Source: Nocardiopsis sp. ATB16-24 (GTDB taxonomy: Bacteria > Actinomycetota > Actinomycetes > Streptosporangiales > Streptosporangiaceae). From it: DNA of 64,000 nt. The stretch spans positions 1-64,000 of the forward strand of contig NZ_JASCXJ010000025.1 of the NCBI RefSeq assembly GCF_030271535.1, written 5' to 3'. A model generated the notes under the pieces. The model was given only the letters and a program-made list of their open reading frames with translations. It was not told the origin of the DNA and did no database searches. Of this stretch, positions 56,958 through 64,000 are shown one piece after another (the first letter of the stretch is position 1; each line of letters begins with the position of its first letter). The translations under genes and the position numbers were made by a program.

Positions 56958-58405
56958 ACACACCGATCCGCAGACTCAGCGTCTTCTCCCTGCTCCTCCT
57001 CCTGGTCCTGATGCTCAACGTCACCTGGCTCCAGGGTTTCCAGGCCGAGACGATCCGCGAGGACCCGCTCAACACCCGTAAGTTCAGTGAGCGCCTGAGC
57101 GAGGCACGCGGCCCCATCCAGGTCGCCGGAGAGAACGTGGCCTACTCGGAGAACATCTCCGAAGAGGGCAAGCCCGCGCGGTTCCAGCGCCAGTACACCG
57201 GCGGCGGCCTGTACACGCCGATCGTCGGCTCCTTCCGCACCTACGGCGCCTCGGGCATCGAGAACACCGAGAACTCGCTCCTGGACGGCTCCGACGACCG
57301 CCTGGCCGTGCGCAACTTCCGCGACATCATCACCGGGCGCGAGCCGGAAGGCGCCCAGGTCCAACTGACCCTGAACCCCGACGTCCAGAAGGCGGGCTAT
57401 GAGGCCTTCGCCGCCCTGGGCGGCAAGAACGGCGCGGCGGTGGCCATCGAGCCCGACACGGGCGCGATCCTGGGGGCGGTGTCCTACCCCTCCTACGACG
57501 CCAACGACGTCGCCGACATCACCGACACCGAGCAGGCCGTGGCGAACTACACGGCGTTGGAGGAGGACCCGCGCCAGCCGTTGCTGAACCGGGCCCTCAA
57601 CGAGCGCTACCCCCCGGGCTCGACCTTCAAGGTGGTGACCGCGGCGGCGGCCATGGAGTACCTGGACGCGGGGCCGGACAGCACCCAGGAGGCACCGGAC
57701 GTGTTGACGCTCGGACACGACCTGCCCAACGCCACCCCCGGCGGCACCTGCAACGGCGGGGAGCCCGACACCCTGGCCCATTCGATCCAGATCTCCTGCA
57801 ACACCTCGTTCGCCAACTGGGCGATCGACGTCGGCGGGAGCGCCCTGGCCGAGCAGGCCACCGCCTTCGGGTTCAACCCCGAGGAGGAGCTCACCGTCCC
57901 GCTGTCGGTGACCCCGAGCCTCGCCCCCGTGGAGGAGGACCGCAACATCCTCGGGCGCGCGGGCATCGGCCAGTCCAACGTCGAGGCGACCCCCCTCCAG
58001 ATGGCGATGGTCGCCGCGGGTGTGGCCAACTCGGGTGAGGTCATGCGACCCTACGTGGTGGACACCGTTCGCGACTCCGACCTGTCCGTGGTCACCCAGA
58101 CCGGTCCCGAGAGCTACTCCCAGGCGATCAGCGCCAGCACCGCCGAGGAGCTCACCGAGATGATGACACTGGTGACCCAGCAGGGAGGTTCGGGCACCAA
58201 CGCCGCCATCCCGGGCATGGAGGTCGCGGGCAAGACCGGCACAGCCGAGACCGGCACCGATCTCACCCACAACTGGTTCATCGGCTTCGCCCCGGCCGAC
58301 GACCCGCAGATCGCGGTCGCGGTCGTGATCGAGTTCGGCGGCGGCAGCGGTAACGAACTGGCGGCCCCGATCGCCCGTCAGATGATGGAGGCTGTGGTTC
58401 TGTAG
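56954..58405 (+). CDS. pbpA: class B penicillin-binding protein
   Basis: The 483-residue product has an N-terminal signal anchor, a dimerisation domain, and a transpeptidase with all three active-site motifs: PPGSTFKVVT (SxxK), SCNTSF (SxN) and GKTGTAET (KTG). It cross-links peptides made with RodA. It is the mycobacterial PbpA type by position and length. It overlaps rodA by four bases and touches pknA. Confidence 0.95.
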   Translation: MNTPIRRLSVFSLLLLLVLMLNVTWLQGFQAETIREDPLNTRKFSERLSEARGPIQVAGENVAYSENISEEGKPARFQRQYTGGGLYTPIVGSFRTYGASGIENTENSLLDGSDDRLAVRNFRDIITGREPEGAQVQLTLNPDVQKAGYEAFAALGGKNGAAVAIEPDTGAILGAVSYPSYDANDVADITDTEQAVANYTALEEDPRQPLLNRALNERYPPGSTFKVVTAAAAMEYLDAGPDSTQEAPDVLTLGHDLPNATPGGTCNGGEPDTLAHSIQISCNTSFANWAIDVGGSALAEQATAFGFNPEEELTVPLSVTPSLAPVEEDRNILGRAGIGQSNVEATPLQMAMVAAGVANSGEVMRPYVVDTVRDSDLSVVTQTGPESYSQAISASTAEELTEMMTLVTQQGGSGTNAAIPGMEVAGKTGTAETGTDLTHNWFIGFAPADDPQIAVAVVIEFGGGSGNELAAPIARQMMEAVVL

Positions 58406-59886
58406 TGAGCGCCTACGAGTCGTCTTCTCAGAACGGTTCCGGTGGACTTGCCGGAACCGTTCTGAGCGACCGTTACCGCCTGGAGGAGCAGGTGGGCTCC
58501 GGTGGCATGGGTACGGTTTGGAAGGCCACCGACACACTGCTCAACCGCCCCGTCGCGGTGAAACTGCTGCACCCCGCGCAGATGGCCGAGCCCACGGCCA
58601 GAGAGCGCTTCCGCACCGAGGGGCGCATCACCGCCGGTCTCTCCCACCCAGGCATCGCCCAGGTCTTCGACTACGGCGAGGAAGACGGCCGTGCGTTCCT
58701 GATCATGGAGCTGGTGGTCGGCGAACCGCTCTCCCAGGTGTTACGGGAGAGCGGACGCCTCGGCACCGACCGGACGCTGGACTTCGTCTGTCAGGCCGCC
58801 CAGGCGTTGGCCGCCGCGCACGCGCGCGGCGTGGTGCATCGCGACATCAAGCCCGGCAATCTGTTGGTCACCGCCGATGACCAGCTCAAGCTCACCGACT
58901 TCGGTATCGCCCGAGGCGACATGTCGGTCACGCTGACCCAGACCGGCATGGTCATGGGCACCGCCCAGTACATCTCGCCGGAGCAGGCGTCGGGACGACC
59001 CGCGACCTCCTCCTCCGACCTGTACGCACTCGGCGTGGTGGCCTACGAGTGTTTGGCGGGGACCCCTCCGTTCACCGGCGACAGCCCGGTGGCGCTGGCG
59101 CTGGCGCACACCCGTGACGAGCCTCCCGAACTACCGGAGGACGTTCCCGACGACGTCGCGAACCTGGTGTTCCTGCTGCTGTCGAAGGATCCCGAGGCGC
59201 GCCCCTCGTCCGCCGGCGAGGTGGCGCACATGGCCGCGGTGATCCGGTCGGAGGCGGGTACCGGACCGTTGACGCCCGCCGCCGGGTTCGAGGGCATGGC
59301 CACGACCGCGGTCGTGGGGGCCGTGTCCGGACCCGGCTCCGGAGCGGTGCCGCGACGGACGTCCGGGCAGCCGACCGTTCCCTCCCAGCAGCAGCAGGAG
59401 GAGGCCGCCACCGCACCCGCGACGAGGGAGCGTCGGATCACCGTACCCGTGGTCCTGGCCGCCGTCGGCGCGACGATCATGATCGTCGCCGCGGTGGTGG
59501 CCGGCTTCCTGTCCGCGGGCGCCCCCGAGGCCGACAAGGTCAACTCCGTCGAGTCCCCGTCCATGACCTCCTCTCCCTCTCCGACCGAGTCGGAGGAGCC
59601 CGAGGAGAGTCCGGTGGAGGAGATCCCGGTGATCCCCGACAGCGGGAACGACTGGTCCACGGCGCCGCACCAGCACTCGGAGAGCGAGAGTCCCCTCCCC
59701 GAGGACGAGGAGGAGACCTCTCCTCCCCCCGACGGGCACGAGGACGAGGAACCGGGAGACGAGACTCCCGACGAGCCGGACCCCGGGTCTCCGGACCCGC
59801 CGGGCGGCGGGGACGACGGGGATCCTCCCCCCGGCGACAACGGCGGCGGAAACGGCGAAGGCACCCCACCAGCAACGAGGCCATGA
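58405..59886 (+). CDS. pknA: eukaryotic-type Ser/Thr kinase, PknA-like
   Basis: The 493-residue kinase has a full catalytic domain (GSGGMGTVWKATDTLL glycine loop, VAVKLL, VVHRDIKPGNLL, KLTDFGIA, GTAQYISPEQ). A Pro/Ala linker, a membrane helix at about 348-369 and a Pro/Ser/Glu-rich external tail follow; no PASTA domains. PknA regulates cell shape and septation by phosphorylating Wag31/DivIVA and enzymes of wall synthesis in Mycobacterium. GTG 58405 overlaps the pbpA stop by one base. Confidence 0.93.
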   Translation: MSAYESSSQNGSGGLAGTVLSDRYRLEEQVGSGGMGTVWKATDTLLNRPVAVKLLHPAQMAEPTARERFRTEGRITAGLSHPGIAQVFDYGEEDGRAFLIMELVVGEPLSQVLRESGRLGTDRTLDFVCQAAQALAAAHARGVVHRDIKPGNLLVTADDQLKLTDFGIARGDMSVTLTQTGMVMGTAQYISPEQASGRPATSSSDLYALGVVAYECLAGTPPFTGDSPVALALAHTRDEPPELPEDVPDDVANLVFLLLSKDPEARPSSAGEVAHMAAVIRSEAGTGPLTPAAGFEGMATTAVVGAVSGPGSGAVPRRTSGQPTVPSQQQQEEAATAPATRERRITVPVVLAAVGATIMIVAAVVAGFLSAGAPEADKVNSVESPSMTSSPSPTESEEPEESPVEEIPVIPDSGNDWSTAPHQHSESESPLPEDEEETSPPPDGHEDEEPGDETPDEPDPGSPDPPGGGDDGDPPPGDNGGGNGEGTPPATRP

Positions 59887-59955
59887 GCGACAGACGTTCA
59901 GGGTAGGCGGCGGCCCGCGGGCAGCCTCCGGAAGACACGAGGATCAGTACACGAC

Positions 59956-61764
59956 ATGTCCCAGCCCCGGCTCCTTGGCGGACGCTACGAGCTCGACACC
60001 ATCGTCGGGCGCGGCGGCATGGCCGAGGTCTATCGCGCACGCGACCTGCGCCTCGATCGGCTCGTCGCGATCAAGACCCTCAGACACGACCTGGCTCGCG
60101 ACCACGTGTTCCAGGCGAGGTTCCGGCGGGAGGCCCAGTCCGCCGCGTCCCTGAACCACCCGCACATCGTCGCGGTGTACGACACCGGCGAGGACATGGT
60201 GGACGGGGTGTCCATCCCGTTCATCGTCATGGAGTACGTGGACGGGCGCACCCTCAAGGAGTTGCTGGACGACGACCGTCGTCTTCTCCCGGAGCGTTCG
60301 GCCGAACTGGTCGACGGCATCCTCAAGGCCCTGGAGTACAGCCACGACAACGGGATCGTCCACCGTGACATCAAGCCCGCCAACGTGATGCTCACCCGTA
60401 ACGCCGACGTCAAGGTCATGGACTTCGGCATCGCCCGGTCGATGGGCGACGACCAGGCGACGATGACCCAGGCCTCCCAGGTCATCGGTACCGCCCAGTA
60501 CCTGTCTCCGGAGCAGGCCCGTGGGGAGCGCGTGGACCCGCGCAGCGACATCTACTCCACGGGGTGCGTGCTCTACGAACTGCTCACCGGACGTCCGCCC
60601 TTCACCGGCGACTCGCCGGTCTCGATCGCCTACCAGCACGTGAGGGAGGAGCCCGTTCCCCCCGGCGAGGTGGACCCCCAGGTCCCCGCATGGCTGGAGG
60701 AGATCACTCTGCGGGCGATGACCAAGGACCGCGAGGAGCGGTACCAGAACGCCGCGGAGATGCGCGCGGACCTCCAGCGCGGACTCGCCGGGATGCCCAC
60801 CCAGGCGGGCACCATGGCCATGGCGGCGGCCGGAGCCACGACCGCGATGCCGCCCGCGTCGGGTGAGCGTTACGACGACTATGACGACGACTACGACGAC
60901 TACGAGGACCGCAAGAAGAACAACGCCGGCAAGACCGCGTTGTGGGTGCTGCTCGCCGTCGGCGTCGTCGCCTCCTTGGCGCTGGTGTTCTGGCTGATGA
61001 ACAGGGAGGGGCCCGCGCCGGACACCGTCGCGGTGCCCAACGTCGCCGGCGCCACGGTCGAGGAGGCCGAGACCACCCTGAACGAGGCGGGCTTCGAGGA
61101 CATCGTCCGCGAGAACCAGGCCGACGAGGAGGCCGAGGAGGGCACGGTCCTGGGGACCGACCCGCCCGGTGGTGACGAGGTGGAGGTCACCGAACGGATC
61201 ACCCTGTACGTCTCCAGCGGCCCGGACGCCGTCGAGATCCCCTCGGTGGAGGGGCAGAGCGAGTCCGAGGCCCGCAGGCTCCTGGAGGAGGCGGGGTTCA
61301 CCGACATCACCACCGATTCCAGGTCCGATGACAGCGTGGCCGAGGGCAACGCCATCGGCACCGACCCGTCCGCGGGGGAGGCCGTCACCCCCGACACCCC
61401 GATCACCCTTCTGGTCTCCTCCGGGCCCGACGAGGTGCGGGTGCCCGATCTGGTCGGTATGACCCAGTCGGGAGCGGAGTCCGCGCTGGCGCAGTGGGAC
61501 CTGAACGCCTCCTTCTCGGAGGAGGAGACCACCGAGGCCCCGCCCGGCACTGTCATCAGACAGGACCCGGGCTCCGGTCAGTCCGTGGCTCCGGGCACGA
61601 CGGTGAGCGTCGTGATCGCGACGGCCCCCCAGACCGAGGAACCGCCACCGGGCGGCGAGGAGCCTCCGCCGGGCACGGAGGAACCGCCTCCCGGCACGGA
61701 GGAGCCCCCGCCGGGCGAGGGCGGCGAGGAGGGGTTCGTCTTCACTCCCGGCCGACGGGACTGA
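59956..61764 (+). CDS. pknB: Ser/Thr kinase PknB with PASTA repeats
   Basis: The 602-residue kinase has a catalytic domain (GRGGMAEVYRARDLRLDRLV, HRDIKPANVML, KVMDFGIARS), a linker with Tyr/Asp-rich DDYDDDYDD, and a membrane helix at about 327-348. Three PASTA domains follow (about 358-421, 425-490, 494-560), then a Pro/Glu/Gly tail of PPGTEEPPPG repeats. PASTA domains bind muropeptides and lipid II, so the kinase couples wall status to growth. Most mycobacterial PknB proteins have four PASTA domains; here I count three. The last residues are just before a strong terminator. Confidence 0.95.
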   Translation: MSQPRLLGGRYELDTIVGRGGMAEVYRARDLRLDRLVAIKTLRHDLARDHVFQARFRREAQSAASLNHPHIVAVYDTGEDMVDGVSIPFIVMEYVDGRTLKELLDDDRRLLPERSAELVDGILKALEYSHDNGIVHRDIKPANVMLTRNADVKVMDFGIARSMGDDQATMTQASQVIGTAQYLSPEQARGERVDPRSDIYSTGCVLYELLTGRPPFTGDSPVSIAYQHVREEPVPPGEVDPQVPAWLEEITLRAMTKDREERYQNAAEMRADLQRGLAGMPTQAGTMAMAAAGATTAMPPASGERYDDYDDDYDDYEDRKKNNAGKTALWVLLAVGVVASLALVFWLMNREGPAPDTVAVPNVAGATVEEAETTLNEAGFEDIVRENQADEEAEEGTVLGTDPPGGDEVEVTERITLYVSSGPDAVEIPSVEGQSESEARRLLEEAGFTDITTDSRSDDSVAEGNAIGTDPSAGEAVTPDTPITLLVSSGPDEVRVPDLVGMTQSGAESALAQWDLNASFSEEETTEAPPGTVIRQDPGSGQSVAPGTTVSVVIATAPQTEEPPPGGEEPPPGTEEPPPGTEEPPPGEGGEEGFVFTPGRRD

Positions 61765-61767
61765 GCG

Positions 61768-61818
61768 AGGCCGAAGGGCCATGGAACGTCGCGGCGTTCC
61801 ATGGCCCTTCGGCCTTTT
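61768..61818 (+). terminator. 20-bp perfect rho-independent terminator of the pknB operon
   Basis: Arms 61769-61788 and 61795-61814 pair perfectly over 20 bp and are followed by TTTT. It closes the fhaB-pknB transcription unit. Confidence 0.93.
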
Positions 61819-61870
61819 CCGAGGTACGGGCCCCGTGACGATACGGCCATCACCGTACATCGGCCCATCG

Positions 61871-61900
61871 GTGACGGGGGCTTCACTCGGGGCGTAGACT
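61871..61900 (+). promoter_or_regulatory. promoter-like sequence of crgA
   Basis: GTGACG (61871-61876) and TAGACT (61895-61900), separated by 18 bp, resemble -35 and -10 boxes of the main sigma factor. crgA begins 43 bp downstream. Confidence 0.35.
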
Positions 61901-61943
61901 GTACTTTCGTTGACGAACCGCCCCAAGCACTGGAGCAGCGACC

Positions 61944-62198
61944 GTGCCCAAGTCCCGCAGCGATCGCAAGAAGAAGGCCGTTTACACTCCGCCTCCTTCG
62001 AAGGAGAAGCCCAAGGTCAGCCCACGGTGGCTGGCCCCGACGATGCTGGGCTTCTTCGCCCTGGGCATCATCTGGATCGCGGTCTACTACATCGCGGGTT
62101 CCCAGATCCCCTACATGCAGGACTGGCACAACTGGAACCTGCTGATCGGTTTCAGCGGCATCATCGTGGCGGTCGTCCTGTCCACGCGTTGGCACTGA
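61944..62198 (+). CDS. crgA: cell division protein CrgA
   Basis: The 84-residue product has a basic cytoplasmic N-terminus (PKSRSDRKKKAVYTPP) and two membrane helices (about 32-52 and 63-82) with the actinobacterial WHNWNLLIGF loop. CrgA helps assemble FtsZ and PbpA/RodA-type enzymes at the septum and coordinates sporulation septation in Streptomyces. GTG 61944 follows GGAGCAG. It stands beside pknB as in other actinobacteria. Confidence 0.93.
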   Translation: MPKSRSDRKKKAVYTPPPSKEKPKVSPRWLAPTMLGFFALGIIWIAVYYIAGSQIPYMQDWHNWNLLIGFSGIIVAVVLSTRWH

Positions 62199-62288
62199 CC
62201 CCCGCGTCCTTCGAGTAGGCCGTTCCACGAGGACGGGAGCCGCTCACACGTAGACCACCGCATCCCCGCGGAACAGCACCGACACACG

Positions 62289-62321
62289 TTTTCCACAGGG
62301 TTGTCCACAGGCTGTGGACAG
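62289..62321. promoter_or_regulatory. three DnaA-box-like nonamers
   Basis: TTTTCCACA (62289-62297), TTGTCCACA (62301-62309) and the reverse TGTGGACAG (62313-62321) match the GC-rich actinobacterial DnaA box. The middle one is perfect. The cluster is small; it may reflect proximity to the origin or act as a DnaA titration site. Confidence 0.5.
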
Positions 62322-62413
62322 CTCCTTTCGCGTACCCGGAAGAACCCTCCCCGTCCGGTGGTGTGCGAAGACCCGGAGAACGCACGTCGACGTCTCGTGA
62401 GGATCCTGGCGGA

Positions 62414-62448
62414 GGCGGGCCCCGGAAGGAACGCTTCCGGGGCCCGCC
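62414..62448 (-). terminator. 15-bp perfect stem-loop after the rhomboid gene
   Basis: GGCGGGCCCCGGAAG and CTTCCGGGGCCCGCC pair perfectly with a five-base loop, ten bp beyond the stop on the minus strand. The T run is weak. Confidence 0.7.
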
Positions 62449-62457
62449 TTGCGTGTG

Positions 62458-63375
62458 TCAGCCCAGGATGACCAACGGCGCGGCGACCACCAGGGCCACC
62501 AACACCGCGGTGAACGCCGCCGTGAGCAGGACGTGCGTGACCGTTCGGGCGGTGTTCCCCGCCGACCCTCCGGGCAGGTAGGCGAACACCGCACCGACGA
62601 GGAAGCCCGCGACCAGTCCACCGATGTGGGCGGTCCAGGAGATCTGCGGGACCAGGAAGGTCAACACGAGGTTGACCACCAGGAGGACGCCGACCATACG
62701 CAGGTCCAGGCGCAGCCGCCTACCGACCACGAACACCGCACCGAAGAGGGCGAAGATCGCTCCTGAGGCGCCGACGGACAACTGGTGGGGCGCCACCAGA
62801 AGGCTGAGGACCGAACCCGAGAGCGCACCGAGCACCCACAGGGCCAGGAAACGTCCGTGCCCCAGCCAGCGCTCCAGTTGCGTGCCCAGGACGTACATGG
62901 CGTAGCCGTTGAACAGCAGGTGGAAGACACTGCCGTGCAGGAAGGCGGCCGTGATCAAGCGGTACCACTCGCCGGCGACCACACCGAGGAGGACCCCGTC
63001 CATGTGGCCCAGGCCGAGCATGGCGAACTCCAGGACCAACGGGGAGGCCCCCGCGCGTCCGATCGGATCGGACGTGCCCAGTTGGGCGATGAACCCCGCC
63101 ACCATCATGCCCAGGATGGTCCACGTCACGTAGGGCCTGGCCACCGGCCTTCCCCCGAACGTGGTCCGGGGCCGGCGCGTCCCACGGTTCCCCTCCGAGA
63201 CGCACGCGGGACACTGGAAGCCCACCGACGCCTCGACCATGCAGTCGGGGCAGATGGGCCGCTCGCACCTGGTGCAGCTGACTCCGGTCTCCCGGTCGGA
63301 GTGCCGGTAACAGGTGCGGGAGGCCTGGGACCCCGACTCGGACGAGGCTCCGAACGGCGGCGGGGATGAGGTCAT
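62458..63375 (-). CDS. rhomboid-family intramembrane protease with N-terminal zinc ribbon
   Basis: The 305-residue product has two CxxC pairs in the first 60 residues (CYRHSDRETGVSCTRC, CPDC, CPAC) forming a B-box-type zinc ribbon, then six membrane helices. The catalytic motif is GASGAIFALFG with Ser204, and a distal His (TAHIGGLVAGF) completes the dyad. The protease cleaves membrane-spanning substrates. Its substrate is unknown. Confidence 0.9.
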   Translation of the reverse strand: MTSSPPPFGASSESGSQASRTCYRHSDRETGVSCTRCERPICPDCMVEASVGFQCPACVSEGNRGTRRPRTTFGGRPVARPYVTWTILGMMVAGFIAQLGTSDPIGRAGASPLVLEFAMLGLGHMDGVLLGVVAGEWYRLITAAFLHGSVFHLLFNGYAMYVLGTQLERWLGHGRFLALWVLGALSGSVLSLLVAPHQLSVGASGAIFALFGAVFVVGRRLRLDLRMVGVLLVVNLVLTFLVPQISWTAHIGGLVAGFLVGAVFAYLPGGSAGNTARTVTHVLLTAAFTAVLVALVVAAPLVILG

Positions 63376-63413
63376 GGAGAGGGTTCCTCCTCGGGATCGG
63401 CTCGCCGTCGCCG

Positions 63414-63938
63414 TTAGCGGGTGATCTCGATGCTGTTGATCACCACGTCCTCGCGGGGACGGTCCTGGGAGTCGGTGTCGACCTGGGAGATCGCGGTGAC
63501 GACGTCGTCGCCCTCGATGACCTCACCGAAGATGGTGTGACGGCCGTCGAGCCAGTACGGCTTCTCCACCGTGATGAAGAACTGCGAACCGTTGGTGCCC
63601 GGACCGGCGTTGGCCATGGCCAGCAGGAACGGGCGGTCGAAGCGCAGGTTCGGGTGGATCTCGTCCTTGAAGGTGTAGCCCGGGCCACCGCGACCGGTAC
63701 CGAGCGGGTCACCACCCTGGATCATGAAGCCGTCGATGACACGGTGGAAGACCGTGCCCTCGTACAGGCTCTTGTTGGACGGCTTGCCCGTGGTGGGGTC
63801 CATCCACTGCTTCGAACCCTCGGCCAGGCCGATGAAGTTGGCGACCGTCTCCGGAGCCTCCTCCTCGAACAGCTTGACGACGATGGTTCCCTTGGAGGTG
63901 TTCAGCCGCGCGGTGGGCTGACCCGTGGAGTCCGACAC
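63414..63938 (-). CDS. ppiA: cyclophilin-type peptidyl-prolyl isomerase
   Basis: The 174-residue product is a cyclophilin with the active-site block FHRVIDGFMIQGGDP (catalytic Arg), GTGRGGPGYTF, FLLAMANAGPGTNGSQFFIT and WLDGRHTIFGEVIEG. It has no signal peptide, so it is cytoplasmic. It speeds prolyl bond isomerisation in folding. GTG 63938 follows AAAGG. It sits next to rhomboid as in related genomes. Confidence 0.95.
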   Translation of the reverse strand: MSDSTGQPTARLNTSKGTIVVKLFEEEAPETVANFIGLAEGSKQWMDPTTGKPSNKSLYEGTVFHRVIDGFMIQGGDPLGTGRGGPGYTFKDEIHPNLRFDRPFLLAMANAGPGTNGSQFFITVEKPYWLDGRHTIFGEVIEGDDVVTAISQVDTDSQDRPREDVVINSIEITR

Positions 63939-64000
63939 CTACGTGCCTTTCGATCGACTTCGCTTACGTGCTCACGTTACCCGTCCCCACCCCGGGCTCG

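Noticed and set aside
61643..61760. Imperfect PPG/TEE-coding repeats near the pknB end, considered as a CRISPR-like or VNTR array
   Set aside because: They are in frame and code for a proline-rich tail; there are no unique spacers. No CRISPR array was seen anywhere in the window.

Overview
The window is 64 kb of very GC-rich DNA from an actinobacterial chromosome. The evidence is family content: a Bpa/PafE proteasome activator, CrgA, a DUF4446 protein, an AfsR-type SARP regulator, a Streptomyces-type subtilisin inhibitor and the conserved fhaA-fhaB-pstP-rodA-pbpA-pknA-pknB block. A Nocardiopsis-like member of the Streptosporangiales is my best guess for the source, but that is inference and not shown by the sequence. 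All calls were made by reading the sequence; no database search was run.

Layout. 0-2 kb: 3' part of an IS630-type transposase, a YqeY protein, a metallophosphoesterase and tRNA-Pro(CGG). 2.0-9.07 kb: an accessory island between tRNA-Pro and a decayed 98-bp copy of that tRNA's 3' half plus its terminator. It carries small hypothetical genes, an XRE/TPR regulator, a flavoprotein, a NUDIX hydrolase, a wrecked second flavoprotein and an AT-richer gene with a HEPN-like RX4H motif. 9.4-13.3 kb: orphan C5 DNA methyltransferase, orphan sugar-binding lipoprotein, AA10 lytic polysaccharide monooxygenase. 13.7-18.4 kb: a DUF4037 remnant, an MpaB/DUF2236 protein, a SARP-NB-ARC-TPR regulator and a 59-residue peptide gene with a structured leader and a heptamer direct repeat of the kind SARPs bind. 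18.7-22.5 kb: NUDIX, membrane protein, DUF2786 protein, four perfect DnaA boxes and a DnaN-like sliding clamp, then tRNA-Ser(TGA). 22.5-25.8 kb: a second tRNA-associated accessory segment (hydrolase, tRNA-Ser 3' remnant, small genes, a minimal GntR repressor, two long inverted repeats).

25.8-39.6 kb is mostly core: two universal stress proteins, a MinD-like ATPase with a long disordered N-terminus, a quinone oxidoreductase, bpa, serS, pheA, a DUF4446 protein, a glycosyltransferase, a STAS protein, an RsbW-like kinase, a PAS/GAF histidine kinase, a rhodanese and a lipidated subtilisin inhibitor. 40.0-52.1 kb is one catabolic cluster: GH3 glycosidase, Gfo/Idh/MocA oxidoreductase, a five-gene oligopeptide-type ABC importer, a PmoA/DUF6807 protein and a cupin. 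Palindromes CGAAA-N-TTTCG lie upstream of both this cluster and the orphan sugar-binding protein at 11.2 kb, suggesting one LacI-type regulon.

52.3-64 kb: tRNA-Leu(CAG), then fhaA, fhaB, pstP, rodA, pbpA, pknA and pknB, which couple Ser/Thr phosphorylation to peptidoglycan synthesis. crgA, a rhomboid protease and a cyclophilin follow.
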